From the NCBI RefSeq assembly GCF_039839785.1, contig NZ_JBDOQT010000001.1, forward strand, positions 1,984,001 through 2,048,000: a stretch of DNA of 64,000 bases, given 5' to 3'. Each line of letters begins with the position of its first letter. The stretch's first letter is position 1. This DNA is from Pelagibius sp. CAU 1746. Its GTDB lineage: Bacteria; Pseudomonadota; Alphaproteobacteria; Kiloniellales; Kiloniellaceae. This document shows positions 33,789-42,632 of the stretch, one piece after another. The notes under the pieces were generated by a model. The model made no database searches and was not told the DNA's origin. It worked only from the letters and a program-made list of their open reading frames with translations. The translations under genes and the position numbers were made by a program.

Positions 33789-34535
33789 ATGACGCCCGGT
33801 TCAAGACGCAGATCCTACGATACGATCGGGGTCAACTATTCCAATCTCAGGAAGCCGGATTCAAGGATCGCGGCGAGGATCGCGACGGCGCTGGGCGCCG
33901 CGGACTCCGTCTTGAACGTCGGCGCCGGCGCCGGCTCGTATGAGCCCGCCGGCAGGCGGGTCACCGCAGTCGAGCCCTCGGCGGAAATGATCCGGCAGCG
34001 CGCCGGGACTGCCGCTTCGGTCATTCAGGGCCATGCGGAAGGCCTGCCTTTCGGCGACCATTCCTTCGATGCCTCCATGGCGGTCCTGACGGTCCATCAT
34101 TGGACCGACAAAGGCAAAGGCCTGTCGGAAATGCGCCGCGTGACCAGGGGTTCCGTTGTCCTGCTGACCTTCGATCCCGCGCAACGGGGCGCCTGGCTTA
34201 CCGACTATTTTCCGGAGCTGGCGGCGCTGGACGACGTGATCATGCCGAGAATGACCGATTACGAGACGTGGCTTGGCCCGGTGGAGATCTCGGCCGTGCC
34301 CGTTCCACACGATTGTACCGACGGGTTCCTGTATGCCTACTGGCGGCGCCCCGCCGCCTATCTCGACGTCAAGATTCGGGCCGCCATGTCTTCTTTCTGG
34401 ACGCTGGAGAACGTGTCCGAGGGGCTGAAAAGACTCGAAGACGACCTGAACTCGGGCGCCTGGGCGCAGCGCTACTCCAAGGTGCTCGACCTGGAAGAGT
34501 GCGACGTCGGCTACCGTCTCGTCGTGACGAAATGA
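33789..34535 (+). CDS. Class I SAM-dependent methyltransferase
   Basis: A 248-residue methyltransferase (Methyltransf_11 type). Motif I is SVLNVGAGAGSYEP (about 38-51), motif II VTAVEPSAEMIRQR, then LPFGDHSFDASMAVLTVHHW as post-I/motif IV. The substrate cannot be told; related proteins act on small molecules. It begins 24 bases after tlyA on the same strand and is followed by the convergent APAH gene after 16 bases. The start at ATG 33789 follows GAGGGGGAGGCGGCGTC. Confidence 0.85.
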   Translation: MTPGSRRRSYDTIGVNYSNLRKPDSRIAARIATALGAADSVLNVGAGAGSYEPAGRRVTAVEPSAEMIRQRAGTAASVIQGHAEGLPFGDHSFDASMAVLTVHHWTDKGKGLSEMRRVTRGSVVLLTFDPAQRGAWLTDYFPELAALDDVIMPRMTDYETWLGPVEISAVPVPHDCTDGFLYAYWRRPAAYLDVKIRAAMSSFWTLENVSEGLKRLEDDLNSGAWAQRYSKVLDLEECDVGYRLVVTK

Positions 34536-34551
34536 GGCGCCCCTAAGGGCT

Positions 34552-35583
34552 TTAGCGGCGCCCCTCGAACCCCAGCAGCACGTTGACGGCGTTGATGCCG
34601 ATCTCCGCCACCGCGTAGCCGCCTTCCATGACGAAGAGCGTTGGTTTGCCGAGCGCGGCGATGGTCTCGCCGATGACGAAGTAGTCGTCGGACTTCAGTT
34701 TGAACTGCGAGATCGGATCCTTCTCGAAGGTGTCGACGCCCAGCGACACCACCACCACCTCGGGTCCGTGGTGGGCGATCTTCTTGCAGGCATCCTCCAG
34801 CGCCGCCCGCCAGACGTCGAAGCCGCTGCCCCAGCGAAGCGGGTAATTGGCGTTGCATCCCTCGCCCGCGCCCGCGCCGGTCTCGTCCTCATAGCCGAGA
34901 AAGAAGGGGTACTCCTGCCGGGGATCACCGTGGATCGAGGCGAAGAAGACGTCGGGGCGGTCGTAGAAGATTGCCTGCGTGCCGTTGCCGTGATGATAGT
35001 CGACGTCCAGGACTGCGACCCGCCCGGCGCCCGCGTCGATGAAGGACTGGGCGGCGATGGCGGCATTGTTGAGAAAGCAATAGCCGCCGTAGAAGTCGGC
35101 CGCGGCGTGGTGGCCTGGCGGCCGGCAGAGCGCGAAGGCCGAGGTCGCGCCCCGGTGCAATTCGTCAGCACCGCTCAATGCCACGTCCGCGGCAGCGGTG
35201 GCCGCCTCCCAGGTGCCGGCGGTGATCGGCGTGCCGGCGTCGAAGGAGAAGTAGGAGAGCTTGCCGTCGATGTGTTCCGGCTCGATCTGGCGTAGGCCGC
35301 GCACCGGCCAGACCAGAGGCAGGGCGTCGTAGTCGCGGCCCTCGGCGGTCCACAGGTCCCAGGCCTTTTCCAGGAAGCCGACATAGCTGGCGTCATGCAC
35401 CTTCAGCACCGGGCCCAGGCCGTGCACGCTGGGGCCCGATACCGGGCCCAGGCCGACGGCCTTCACGCGCTCCAGCACCGTTTCGGCCCGCGAAGGCATC
35501 TCCACGGCGGGCTCCATCTGGCCGTTGATGAGCTCCAGCTTGGCGTGATGAAGCTTGTGCTTTTCGCTGTAGACGGTCTTCAC
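34552..35583 (-). CDS. Acetylpolyamine amidohydrolase
   Basis: Zinc hydrolase of the histone-deacetylase fold that removes the acetyl group from acetylputrescine, acetylspermidine and similar amines. 343 residues. Counting from the GTG at 35583, the catalytic set H158-H159 (RPPGHHA), D195, H197 (DVDYHHGNGTQ), D284 (GVDTFEKDP) and Y323 (EGGY) falls at the numbers of the characterised Mycoplana enzyme. The acidic polyamine-site positions 17 (Glu) and 106 (Asp) are also present. The start overlaps the upstream hydrolase stop by 4 bases (GTGA). An open frame continuing past 35583 is a shadow. Last gene of the polyamine operon. Confidence 0.95.
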   Translation of the reverse strand: MKTVYSEKHKLHHAKLELINGQMEPAVEMPSRAETVLERVKAVGLGPVSGPSVHGLGPVLKVHDASYVGFLEKAWDLWTAEGRDYDALPLVWPVRGLRQIEPEHIDGKLSYFSFDAGTPITAGTWEAATAAADVALSGADELHRGATSAFALCRPPGHHAAADFYGGYCFLNNAAIAAQSFIDAGAGRVAVLDVDYHHGNGTQAIFYDRPDVFFASIHGDPRQEYPFFLGYEDETGAGAGEGCNANYPLRWGSGFDVWRAALEDACKKIAHHGPEVVVVSLGVDTFEKDPISQFKLKSDDYFVIGETIAALGKPTLFVMEGGYAVAEIGINAVNVLLGFEGRR

Positions 35584-36503
35584 GGGAGGGGATCCTCGAC
35601 AAGCGTGACGTGGTCGGCCCGCCAGGCGCCGGGCCAGACTTCGGCGCCGGATGCGCGCAGCCGGCGGATCTCGGCGAAGGGGATGTCGCGGGCGAACACC
35701 AGGGGGCCGTCGGCCTCGTGCTCCGCCAGCGGCGGAATGGCTTCCAGCACGCCGTGCATACCGAGGCTGGGCTCGCAGGGCAGGAACAGGGCGCAGGCGC
35801 CGACGTTGGTGGGATTGAGTGTCGTGCCGGGGGAACGTCCGATCAACCCGGTCGCGCCCACCGCGCAAATCAGCTCGACCGCACGCGCCTTGGCGCAGCC
35901 GAAGACCCTCGAATTGCCCGAGAGCCGGTGGGTCATCGAAGGCACGAGGATGAGGTCCGGGGCCTGCGGTGCCAGCAGGACCGAGAGCGCCGGCATCTCG
36001 ATGTCGAGGCAGATCAGCGTGGCGATCCTGAGGCCCTCCCACTCGACGATGTGCAGCTCGTTGCCGGGCGTCAGGTTCCAGTAGTCCGGCTCCTGCTCGC
36101 CGGGGGTCAGGGAAAGCTTGTCCTGGGCAATGGCGCGGCCGTCGGGCAGAAGCAGCCAGGCGCGGTTGCTGAAGCCGCCCCCCTTCTTGGTGTCCACGCG
36201 CCAGGGCATGGTGCCGGCGAGCAGGCCGATGCCGTGGCGGGCGGGCAGGTCGCGCAGCAGTTCCAGCGCGCTCGGGGCCTGCTCGGCCATCCAGGCGATC
36301 TCCCTGTCGGAGGCGAGCCCTTCCGGCTTGAAGGACAACCAGGCTTCGGCCGCGTACTCCGGCATGACCAGCAGCTTCGCGCCGCCCGCGGCGGCTTCGG
36401 CCATCTTGGATTCCACACGATCGGCCCAGGCGCCGAGACCGCTGATCGGTGTCGAGAGATTGGTGGCCCAGAGAGCCAAGGTAAAGGAGGAGGGGACTGT
36501 CAT
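35580..36503 (-). CDS. Nitrilase-superfamily carbon-nitrogen hydrolase
   Basis: A 307-residue amidase-type hydrolase. The catalytic triad is visible: E49 (MPEY), K129 (QDKLSLTPGEQ) and C165 (LICLDIE). Members cleave amides, nitriles or N-carbamoyl groups. Its place between a polyamine binding-protein gene and an acetylpolyamine amidohydrolase suggests an amide derived from polyamine breakdown, such as N-carbamoylputrescine or an omega-amide; that is inference, and the nitrilase subfamily is not decided by motifs. ATG at 36503 is preferred over an upstream TTG at 36509. A GC-rich hairpin precedes it. Confidence 0.88.
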   Translation of the reverse strand: MTVPSSFTLALWATNLSTPISGLGAWADRVESKMAEAAAGGAKLLVMPEYAAEAWLSFKPEGLASDREIAWMAEQAPSALELLRDLPARHGIGLLAGTMPWRVDTKKGGGFSNRAWLLLPDGRAIAQDKLSLTPGEQEPDYWNLTPGNELHIVEWEGLRIATLICLDIEMPALSVLLAPQAPDLILVPSMTHRLSGNSRVFGCAKARAVELICAVGATGLIGRSPGTTLNPTNVGACALFLPCEPSLGMHGVLEAIPPLAEHEADGPLVFARDIPFAEIRRLRASGAEVWPGAWRADHVTLVEDPLP

Positions 36504-36526
36504 GTACAAACTCTGCGGCGCGGGGG

Positions 36527-36550
36527 GGGGGCGGGCCGCGGCCCGCCCCC
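36527..36550 (-). repeat. GC-rich stem-loop between binding-protein and hydrolase genes
   Basis: GGGGGCGGGCC and GGCCCGCCCCC form a near-perfect 10-11-bp stem with a tiny loop, between the PotF-like gene and the hydrolase gene. No T-run follows on the minus strand, so it is more like a transcript-stabilising or partial attenuator hairpin that would lower distal expression relative to the abundant binding protein. Confidence 0.55.
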
Positions 36551-36561
36551 GAGCGGTCGGC

Positions 36562-37620
36562 TTACTTTTTCAGGCGCGTCCACACTTTGTTGCGCAGCTC
36601 GCGGGCGGCCGGCGAGCAGTTCTCGTTCGGCCGCAGTCGGTCGGCGTATTCCTCCGGCATGACCACCGCGGGGTCGGCCTTCAGGGACTCGTCCATAAAG
36701 GCGTCGGAGCCGCGGATGGCGTTCATGTAGCCGGTGAAATTGGATGCCACGGCGGCGTTCTCGGGCGCCATCATCCAGTTGATGAAGGTCTTGGCGTTTT
36801 CCTTGTTGGGCGCCGAGGCCGGCACGACGAAGTTGTCGTTCCAGAAGGTGATGCCCTCCTTGGGGTAGAGGTAGGCCGCAGTCGGCAGCTTCTCCTTGGT
36901 GCGGTGCGAGGCGCCGTTCCACTGCATGTGCGCCAGCACCTCACCGGCGGCCATCCGGTCGATCGTGCCATCGGAGTTGTAGGTGGCGACGAAGGGCTTC
37001 TGCTTTTCCAGTACGTCGAGGATCTTCTGCGCGTCCTTGGAATCTTCGGTGCACTTGGAGACGCCGACGTAGTAGGCCGCGGCGTTGTAGACCTCGACCT
37101 CGTCGTTCAGCATGGCGATCTGGCCTTTCAGGGCATCTCGCGGCTCGAAAACCTCCTTCCAGGAGTTCTCCAGCTCGCCGACCTTGGCGGCGTCGTAGGT
37201 GAAGCCGGTGGTGCCCCACATGTAGGGCGCGGAATACTCGCGCTTTGGATCGGCCGGCAAGTTGTTGTGCGGGGCCACGACGTTGTTGAAGTTCGGCATT
37301 GAGCCGGCGTCGATCTTCTCGGCCAGGCCCTCGTCGATCATGATCTTGACCATGTAGGCGGAAGGCACCACCACGTCGTAACCGGAGGCGCCGGCCTGTA
37401 GCTTGGCCAGCATGGTCTCGTTGGAATCGTAGACGTCGAGCGTCACCTTGATGCCGGTATCGGCCTCGAATTTCTTCAGCAGGTCCGGCGGGAAGTAGTT
37501 CGACCAGTTGTAGAGGAACAACTCGCCTTCGGCCTGGGCGCTGCCCGCGGTGAGCGGCCCCATCGTGAGAGCCAGGGCCGCCGCGCAGGCGACGCTTCCC
37601 AAGAGTTTCTTAAATGCCAT
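36562..37620 (-). CDS. Polyamine ABC transporter, periplasmic substrate-binding protein (PotF/PotD-type)
   Basis: Periplasmic binding protein of 352 residues. A signal peptide (MAFKKLLGSVACAAALALT, cleavage likely after SAQA) precedes the mature start EGELFLYNWSNYFPPDLL. The YNWSNY start, YDSNETMLAKLQAG and YDVVVPSAYMV segments are typical of putrescine/spermidine binders, with aromatic and acidic residues for the amine. GGAGGCTCAG precedes the ATG at 37620. It follows the permease genes, with the ATPase at the front of the operon. The exact polyamine is not determined. Confidence 0.93.
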   Translation of the reverse strand: MAFKKLLGSVACAAALALTMGPLTAGSAQAEGELFLYNWSNYFPPDLLKKFEADTGIKVTLDVYDSNETMLAKLQAGASGYDVVVPSAYMVKIMIDEGLAEKIDAGSMPNFNNVVAPHNNLPADPKREYSAPYMWGTTGFTYDAAKVGELENSWKEVFEPRDALKGQIAMLNDEVEVYNAAAYYVGVSKCTEDSKDAQKILDVLEKQKPFVATYNSDGTIDRMAAGEVLAHMQWNGASHRTKEKLPTAAYLYPKEGITFWNDNFVVPASAPNKENAKTFINWMMAPENAAVASNFTGYMNAIRGSDAFMDESLKADPAVVMPEEYADRLRPNENCSPAARELRNKVWTRLKK

Positions 37621-37692
37621 CTGAGCCTCCAATTATCTTAGCCTTGCGGATTTATCGTCCGTCCCGCGCGGCGCCGCTTCGCCGCCGTGGGA

Positions 37693-38487
37693 TCATCGCC
37701 GCATCCTGCCGACCAGAAACGACAGGGTGACGAAGAGGATCGACACGATCAGCATCAGGGAGGAGATCGCATTGACCTCCGGGGTGATGCCGATGCGGAT
37801 CATGCCAAAGATATAGACCGGCAGCGTGGTCGCGCCGGCGCCGGCGACGAAGTAGGTGATGACGAAGTCGTCCAGCGAAATGATGAAAGCCAACATGCCG
37901 CCCGAGAGAATGCCCGGCCAGAGCAGCGGCAGGGTGACCCGGTGGAACGCCTGCCAGTCGTTGGCGTAAAGGTCGCTGGCGGCTTCGCCCAGGGCCTTAT
38001 CCATGCCTTCCAGCCGTGCCCGGATCGGCAGATAAGCGAAGGGGATACAGAACACCGTATGGGCGACGATCACGGTCAACAGGCCCAACTGGAAGCCGAT
38101 CAGGATGAAGAACAGAAGCGTGGCCACGGCGGTCACGATCTCCGGCACCACCAGTGGCAGGGCGATGAGCCCGGAGACGCCGTCGGCGCCGCGGAAGCGG
38201 CCCTTCGACATGCCCAGCGCGGCCAGGGTGGCGGCGAGGGTGGCGGCCAGGGTCGATACCGTTGCGATGATCAGCGAGTTGCCGGCGGCGCGGATGATGT
38301 CGTCGTTGTCCAGGACGATACCGTACCACTGGGTCGAGAAGCCGCTCCAGATCGTCGCCAGGCGGTTCTCGTTGAAGCTCAAGACGATGAGAACGACGAT
38401 CGGCAGGTAGAGGTAGGCGAAGAAAAGCCAGGTCGTCGCGCGGAGGCCGCGAAAGCGCCACAGCGGATTGGTGACGTCGACGCGCAT
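37693..38487 (-). CDS. Polyamine ABC transporter permease (PotI/PotC-type)
   Basis: Inner-membrane permease of 264 residues with six hydrophobic segments. It carries the EAA loop EAASDLYANDWQAFHRVTLPLLWPGIL in the last third, here ending LPLLWPG, where the ATPase docks. Starts 17 bases after the upstream permease stop. Works with the second permease, the ATPase and the binding protein of the same operon. Confidence 0.93.
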   Translation of the reverse strand: MRVDVTNPLWRFRGLRATTWLFFAYLYLPIVVLIVLSFNENRLATIWSGFSTQWYGIVLDNDDIIRAAGNSLIIATVSTLAATLAATLAALGMSKGRFRGADGVSGLIALPLVVPEIVTAVATLLFFILIGFQLGLLTVIVAHTVFCIPFAYLPIRARLEGMDKALGEAASDLYANDWQAFHRVTLPLLWPGILSGGMLAFIISLDDFVITYFVAGAGATTLPVYIFGMIRIGITPEVNAISSLMLIVSILFVTLSFLVGRMRR

Positions 38488-38503
38488 CAGTGATCTCCCG
38501 CCA

Positions 38504-39397
38504 TCAGTGACCTCCCGAGGGCGCGCGGCGGAAGCGGACCAGGTAGATCATCATCGCCAGCAGCACGATGGCCAGCAGTGCGAAGGCCAGCGCCGCGCCG
38601 AAAGGCCAGTTGCGCGCCGCGCCGAACTGGCTCTGGATCAGGTTGCCGATCATCATCGACTTGCCGCCGCCCAGAAGTTCCGGGGTCACGTAGGCGCCCA
38701 GCGCCGGCACGAAGACCAGCACGCAGCCGGCGGCGACGCCCGGCGCGGCCAGCGGCAGGATGACGCGGGTCAAGGCCCGGCGGCGGTCGGCACCCAGGTC
38801 GAAGGCGGCCTCGATGAGGCGCGAGTCGAGTTTTTCCAGGCTGGCGTAGATCGGCAGGACCATGAAGGGCAGATAGGTATAGGTCAGGCCGATGGAGACG
38901 GCATAGGGCGTGTAGAGCAATCCCAGAGGCTGGTCGCCGGCGATGCCCAGCCAATGCAGCAGATTCTCCACCAAGCCGCCGTTGCGCAGCAGCAGGATCC
39001 AGGCGTAGTTGCGCACCAGCAGGTTGGTCCAGAAGGGAATGGTGACCAGGAAGATCAGCAGGTTGCGCCGTCCCTCCGGCTGCATGGACATGTAAAGCGC
39101 CGTCGGAAAGCCGATGGCCAGGGCCAGGGTGGCGGTCAGCAGCGACAGCCCGAAGGAGCGCGCGAAGATCTGCAGGTAGTCGGTGTTGAGCAGCAGGCTG
39201 TCGTCGAGGTCGCGCTCGAAGATGAAGTTCACGTAGGCTGCGGGCGTGTGCAGGTCCCAGACGACACCGCCGTTCAGTCCCTTCTCCAGGATCGACACGT
39301 AGGCCATGAGGCCCAGCGGCACCAGCATGAAGAAACCGATGATCGCCAGAGCGGGGGCGATCTGCAGGGCGCGTTTTCTGCTGGCGGCAGCGGTCAT
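38504..39397 (-). CDS. Polyamine ABC transporter permease (PotH/PotB-type)
   Basis: Permease of 297 residues, six hydrophobic segments, with the EAA motif EAAFDLGADRRRALTRVILP in the cytoplasmic loop. The N-terminal segment starts LQIAPALAIIGFFMLVPLGLM. Starts 5 bases after the ATPase stop and 17 bases before the other permease, so translation is likely coupled. Confidence 0.93.
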   Translation of the reverse strand: MTAAASRKRALQIAPALAIIGFFMLVPLGLMAYVSILEKGLNGGVVWDLHTPAAYVNFIFERDLDDSLLLNTDYLQIFARSFGLSLLTATLALAIGFPTALYMSMQPEGRRNLLIFLVTIPFWTNLLVRNYAWILLLRNGGLVENLLHWLGIAGDQPLGLLYTPYAVSIGLTYTYLPFMVLPIYASLEKLDSRLIEAAFDLGADRRRALTRVILPLAAPGVAAGCVLVFVPALGAYVTPELLGGGKSMMIGNLIQSQFGAARNWPFGAALAFALLAIVLLAMMIYLVRFRRAPSGGH

Positions 39398-39402
39398 GGC
39401 GG

Positions 39403-40500
39403 TCAGTCCGCCAGGCGCTGGATAGCGGCTGGCGCGATGCGGACCTTCACGGCGGCCCCGCTGGCCAGGTCCAGCCGCGCGCCTTCGTGGTTCTGGCTGC
39501 GCACCGTGAAGGGGGTGCCGTCGGCCAGCGTCAGGTGATAGGTGGTGTCCGTGCCCATGTAGACCACGGCGCCCACCGTGGCGGGCAGGCCCTCGCCCTG
39601 CGGCGGTACGATCTCGGCGCGCTCCGGACGCACCGCCAGGGTCACCTGTTGCCCCTTGGCGCCGCCGCCGGCCTGCCCGTCGAGAGGCAGGAGGTGGCCG
39701 CAGGCGAGCTGCGCCACGGACGTGCCGCCGGACTCCTCGATGCGGCCTTCCAGGAAGTTGGTCTCGCCGATGAAGTCCGCGACGAAGCGGCGCTGAGGAT
39801 GCTCGTAGATTTCGGTCGGCGAGCCGATCTGCAGGATCTTGCCGCTGTCCATCACCGCGATGCGGTCGGACATGGTGAGGGCCTCTTCCTGGTCGTGGGT
39901 CACGAAGACGAAGGTGATGCCGGTTTCCGTCTGCAGGCGTTTGAGCTCGATCTGCATTTCCTTGCGCAGCTTCAGGTCCAGCGCCGAGAGCGGCTCGTCC
40001 AGCAGCAGGACCTTGGGCTGGCTGGCGAGCGCCCGGGCCAGGGCGACGCGCTGCTGCTGCCCGCCGGAAAGCTGCGCCGGCTTGCGGTTGGCATAGCCCT
40101 GCAGCTTCACCAGGGCGAGCATCCGCTCGACCCGGGCGGAGCGCTCTTCCTTGGGGCGGCCCAGCATCTCCAGGCCGAAGGCGATGTTCTGCCCCACCGT
40201 CAGGTGCGGGAACAGCGCATAGCTCTGGAACACCGTGTTGATCGGCCGCTTGAACGGCGGCAGGCCGGTCAGCCGCTGGCCTTCCAGAAAGATGTCGCCC
40301 TGGCTCGGCTGCTCGAATCCCCCGATGAGGCGCAGCAGCGTGGTCTTGCCGCAGCCTGAAGGGCCAAGCAGGGTGAAAAATTCGTTTTGACGGATCGTCA
40401 GCGAAACGTCGTCAAGTGCGTGAACCGCATCTGTCCCGGCGCCGAAGACCTTGGACAGGCCTCGGGCTTCTATGGCTGGCGTAGTCACACGATCTCCCAT
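39403..40500 (-). CDS. Polyamine ABC transporter ATPase (PotG/PotA-type)
   Basis: Energy-coupling subunit of about 365 residues. Walker [11 protein letters not shown]-loop [14 protein letters not shown] signature [15 protein letters not shown], Walker [14 protein letters not shown] and the His-loop THDQEEA are all present in the first 235 residues. The C-terminal TOBE domain (from about 285) is the regulatory part common to polyamine/CUT1 ATPases. Two starts compete: ATG at 40500 and GTG at 40488, the latter with GGGAGAT just upstream. First gene of a six-gene run reaching to 34552. Confidence 0.94.
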   Translation of the reverse strand: MGDRVTTPAIEARGLSKVFGAGTDAVHALDDVSLTIRQNEFFTLLGPSGCGKTTLLRLIGGFEQPSQGDIFLEGQRLTGLPPFKRPINTVFQSYALFPHLTVGQNIAFGLEMLGRPKEERSARVERMLALVKLQGYANRKPAQLSGGQQQRVALARALASQPKVLLLDEPLSALDLKLRKEMQIELKRLQTETGITFVFVTHDQEEALTMSDRIAVMDSGKILQIGSPTEIYEHPQRRFVADFIGETNFLEGRIEESGGTSVAQLACGHLLPLDGQAGGGAKGQQVTLAVRPERAEIVPPQGEGLPATVGAVVYMGTDTTYHLTLADGTPFTVRSQNHEGARLDLASGAAVKVRIAPAAIQRLAD

Positions 40501-40619
40501 TCGTGCCTTGCTACCGAGCATAGCCAGCGCCCGGTGACGGTCACAAGATGGAATCAGGAAAGAATCCCACACTTCGCCATGACGCGCGTTATTTTGTGGG
40601 AATCTCGTTCCGAAGAATC

Positions 40620-42431
40620 TCAATCTGCGAGAACGGTATCCGGTATCTGCAAGCTATGGCTGCGCGGATCTCCGTTCAGCAACTCCACGGTTTCGGCCAA
40701 AGGCGCCAGGGCCTGGGCCAGGCGTGCGAAGCTGCGGATCAGCGACAGGGCCGCCGGGCTTTCGATTTCGCCGCCCAGGGCGCCTTCCAGCAGCGCGGTG
40801 AAGGGATCGCGCGGTTCGGGGAAGGGGCGCAGGCGCACCGCCGTGCCGGCGTCGATGCCGGCCGCTTCCTTGGCCAGGTTCAGCGCCTTGCGATAGCCGC
40901 CCAGGGCATCGACCAGTCCCGCTTCCTTGGCGTCGCTTCCCGACCAGATCTGGCCCTTGGCCACAGCCTGCACGGCGTCCTGGCTGAGGCCGCGCCCGGC
41001 GGCCACCTTGCCGGTAAAGTCGGCGTAGGTGGCGTCGAGGGTCTGCTGCAGCCAACTCCACTCCTCGCGGCTGAAGGGCGCGTTGGGGCTGAACATGGCG
41101 GCGCGGCGGCCGGCCTGTACGCCGTCCCAGTTCACGCCCAAATCGGCCCAGAGTTCGCGCAGCGAAACCTTGCCGCTGACCACGCCGATGGAGCCGGTCA
41201 GGGTGCCGGGCTGGGCGACGATGGCGGCGGCCGGGGCGGAGACGAAATAGCCGCCGGAGGCCGCGACGTTGCCCATGGTGACGACAAGCGGCTTGCCCAG
41301 ATCGCGGGCGCGCTGCACCTCGCGCCAGATGGTGTCGGAGCCGACATAGGAACCGCCGGGGCTGTCGACACGGAACAGGATCGCCTCCACCTCCGGATCG
41401 TCGATGGCGTCGGAGAGGGCCTGGGCGATGTCGACGGCGCCTGCCGTTACCCTGCCGAAGACCGGGTCGTTCTCGCCGCCGGCCAGCACGATCGGCCCCT
41501 CGCCGTGCACCAGGGCGACGACGGGGCCTTCGGCGACGGGCCCCGGTGCGGCGCGGAGATAGGCCTGCAGCGGCAGGATCTCGGCGCCGGGACCGGCGGC
41601 CTCCAGGACCAGGGCCTCCACCTCGTCCCAGTAGCCCAAACGGTCGACCAGGCCCAGGCGCTGGGCCTCGGCCCCGCGGAAGGGGGCACGGTCGATGAGG
41701 CTGCGCAGGGTGCCGGCCTCCATGTCGCGGGTCTCGGCCACGGCGGTGACGATCTGGCCCAGGGCGGACTCGAGATAGCGCAGCAGGTTCCGGCGTTGCG
41801 GCTCCGGCAGGCCGTCTTCCGTCAGGAAGCTCATGGCGCCCTTGTATTCCTCGCGCTGGGCGACCTGCGCGCGCACGCCGATCTCCTCGAGCAGCGGTTT
41901 GAGGAAGGGCTGCTGTAACGCGAAGCCGGTGATGCCCAGGTCGCCGGAGGGCTGCATCCAGACCTCGCCGGCCACGCTGGCCAGGAAGTAGTGCAGGGTT
42001 CCGTTGCCGGCCTCGCCGAAAGTTTCGGCGAAGGCGGTGACCGGTTTGCCCTGGGCGCGGAACTCCGTGACGGCGTCGCGCAGTTCCTGTACCTGCGCCA
42101 GGCCCGGCGCGCCCCAGCCGGCGCGGATCACCAGGGCCTTCACCCGGTCGTCGCGGCCGGCGGCCTCCAGGGCCTCCACCGCCTCGCGCAGCACCAGGGC
42201 ATGGCCCAGGGAGGCGCGGGCGAGGGGATTGACGGGGCGCTGCTCGATGAGGCCGCGGGAAAGATCCAGCAGCAGGACGGTCTCCTCCGGCACGTCGCTT
42301 GCGGCCGGCTCCAGGCCGTCGAAGCGGGGCAGGAAGACCGCCGTGGCGGCGATGCCGGCGATGAGCAGGAAGCCGACCGTCGCGAAGAGGCCGAGCAGGC
42401 ACTTCAGCAGAAACATGATGATGCGGGTCAT
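40620..42431 (-). CDS. sppA: Signal peptide peptidase SppA, 67-kDa type
   Basis: Inner-membrane serine peptidase of 603 residues that cuts up released signal peptides. One N-terminal anchor segment (about 5-33) is followed by two homologous S49 domains. The Ser-Lys dyad is split across them: K197 in [12 protein letters not shown] and S392 in [13 protein letters not shown], matching the layout of the E. coli enzyme (K209/S409). It lies 119 bases upstream of the polyamine operon on the same strand; whether they share transcription is unclear. Confidence 0.94.
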   Translation of the reverse strand: MTRIIMFLLKCLLGLFATVGFLLIAGIAATAVFLPRFDGLEPAASDVPEETVLLLDLSRGLIEQRPVNPLARASLGHALVLREAVEALEAAGRDDRVKALVIRAGWGAPGLAQVQELRDAVTEFRAQGKPVTAFAETFGEAGNGTLHYFLASVAGEVWMQPSGDLGITGFALQQPFLKPLLEEIGVRAQVAQREEYKGAMSFLTEDGLPEPQRRNLLRYLESALGQIVTAVAETRDMEAGTLRSLIDRAPFRGAEAQRLGLVDRLGYWDEVEALVLEAAGPGAEILPLQAYLRAAPGPVAEGPVVALVHGEGPIVLAGGENDPVFGRVTAGAVDIAQALSDAIDDPEVEAILFRVDSPGGSYVGSDTIWREVQRARDLGKPLVVTMGNVAASGGYFVSAPAAAIVAQPGTLTGSIGVVSGKVSLRELWADLGVNWDGVQAGRRAAMFSPNAPFSREEWSWLQQTLDATYADFTGKVAAGRGLSQDAVQAVAKGQIWSGSDAKEAGLVDALGGYRKALNLAKEAAGIDAGTAVRLRPFPEPRDPFTALLEGALGGEIESPAALSLIRSFARLAQALAPLAETVELLNGDPRSHSLQIPDTVLAD

Positions 42432-42632
42432 GGCCCTATCTCAGCGTCCCGGACCTTCCCTGGCCAGTTAAATTTTCGCTCAAGGAAGCCCGGAAGAGGT
42501 AGGCGGGCAAGGCGCCGGGCGGCTGTCTGGCCGCTTGTGCTTGAGCGGGCGATCCCGCAAAGTCCGCTGCGCGCGATGGCGTGACGTGAAGACAGGCGGA
42601 TATGCGATTTAAGATAGTTCAAAGGCCGGACC

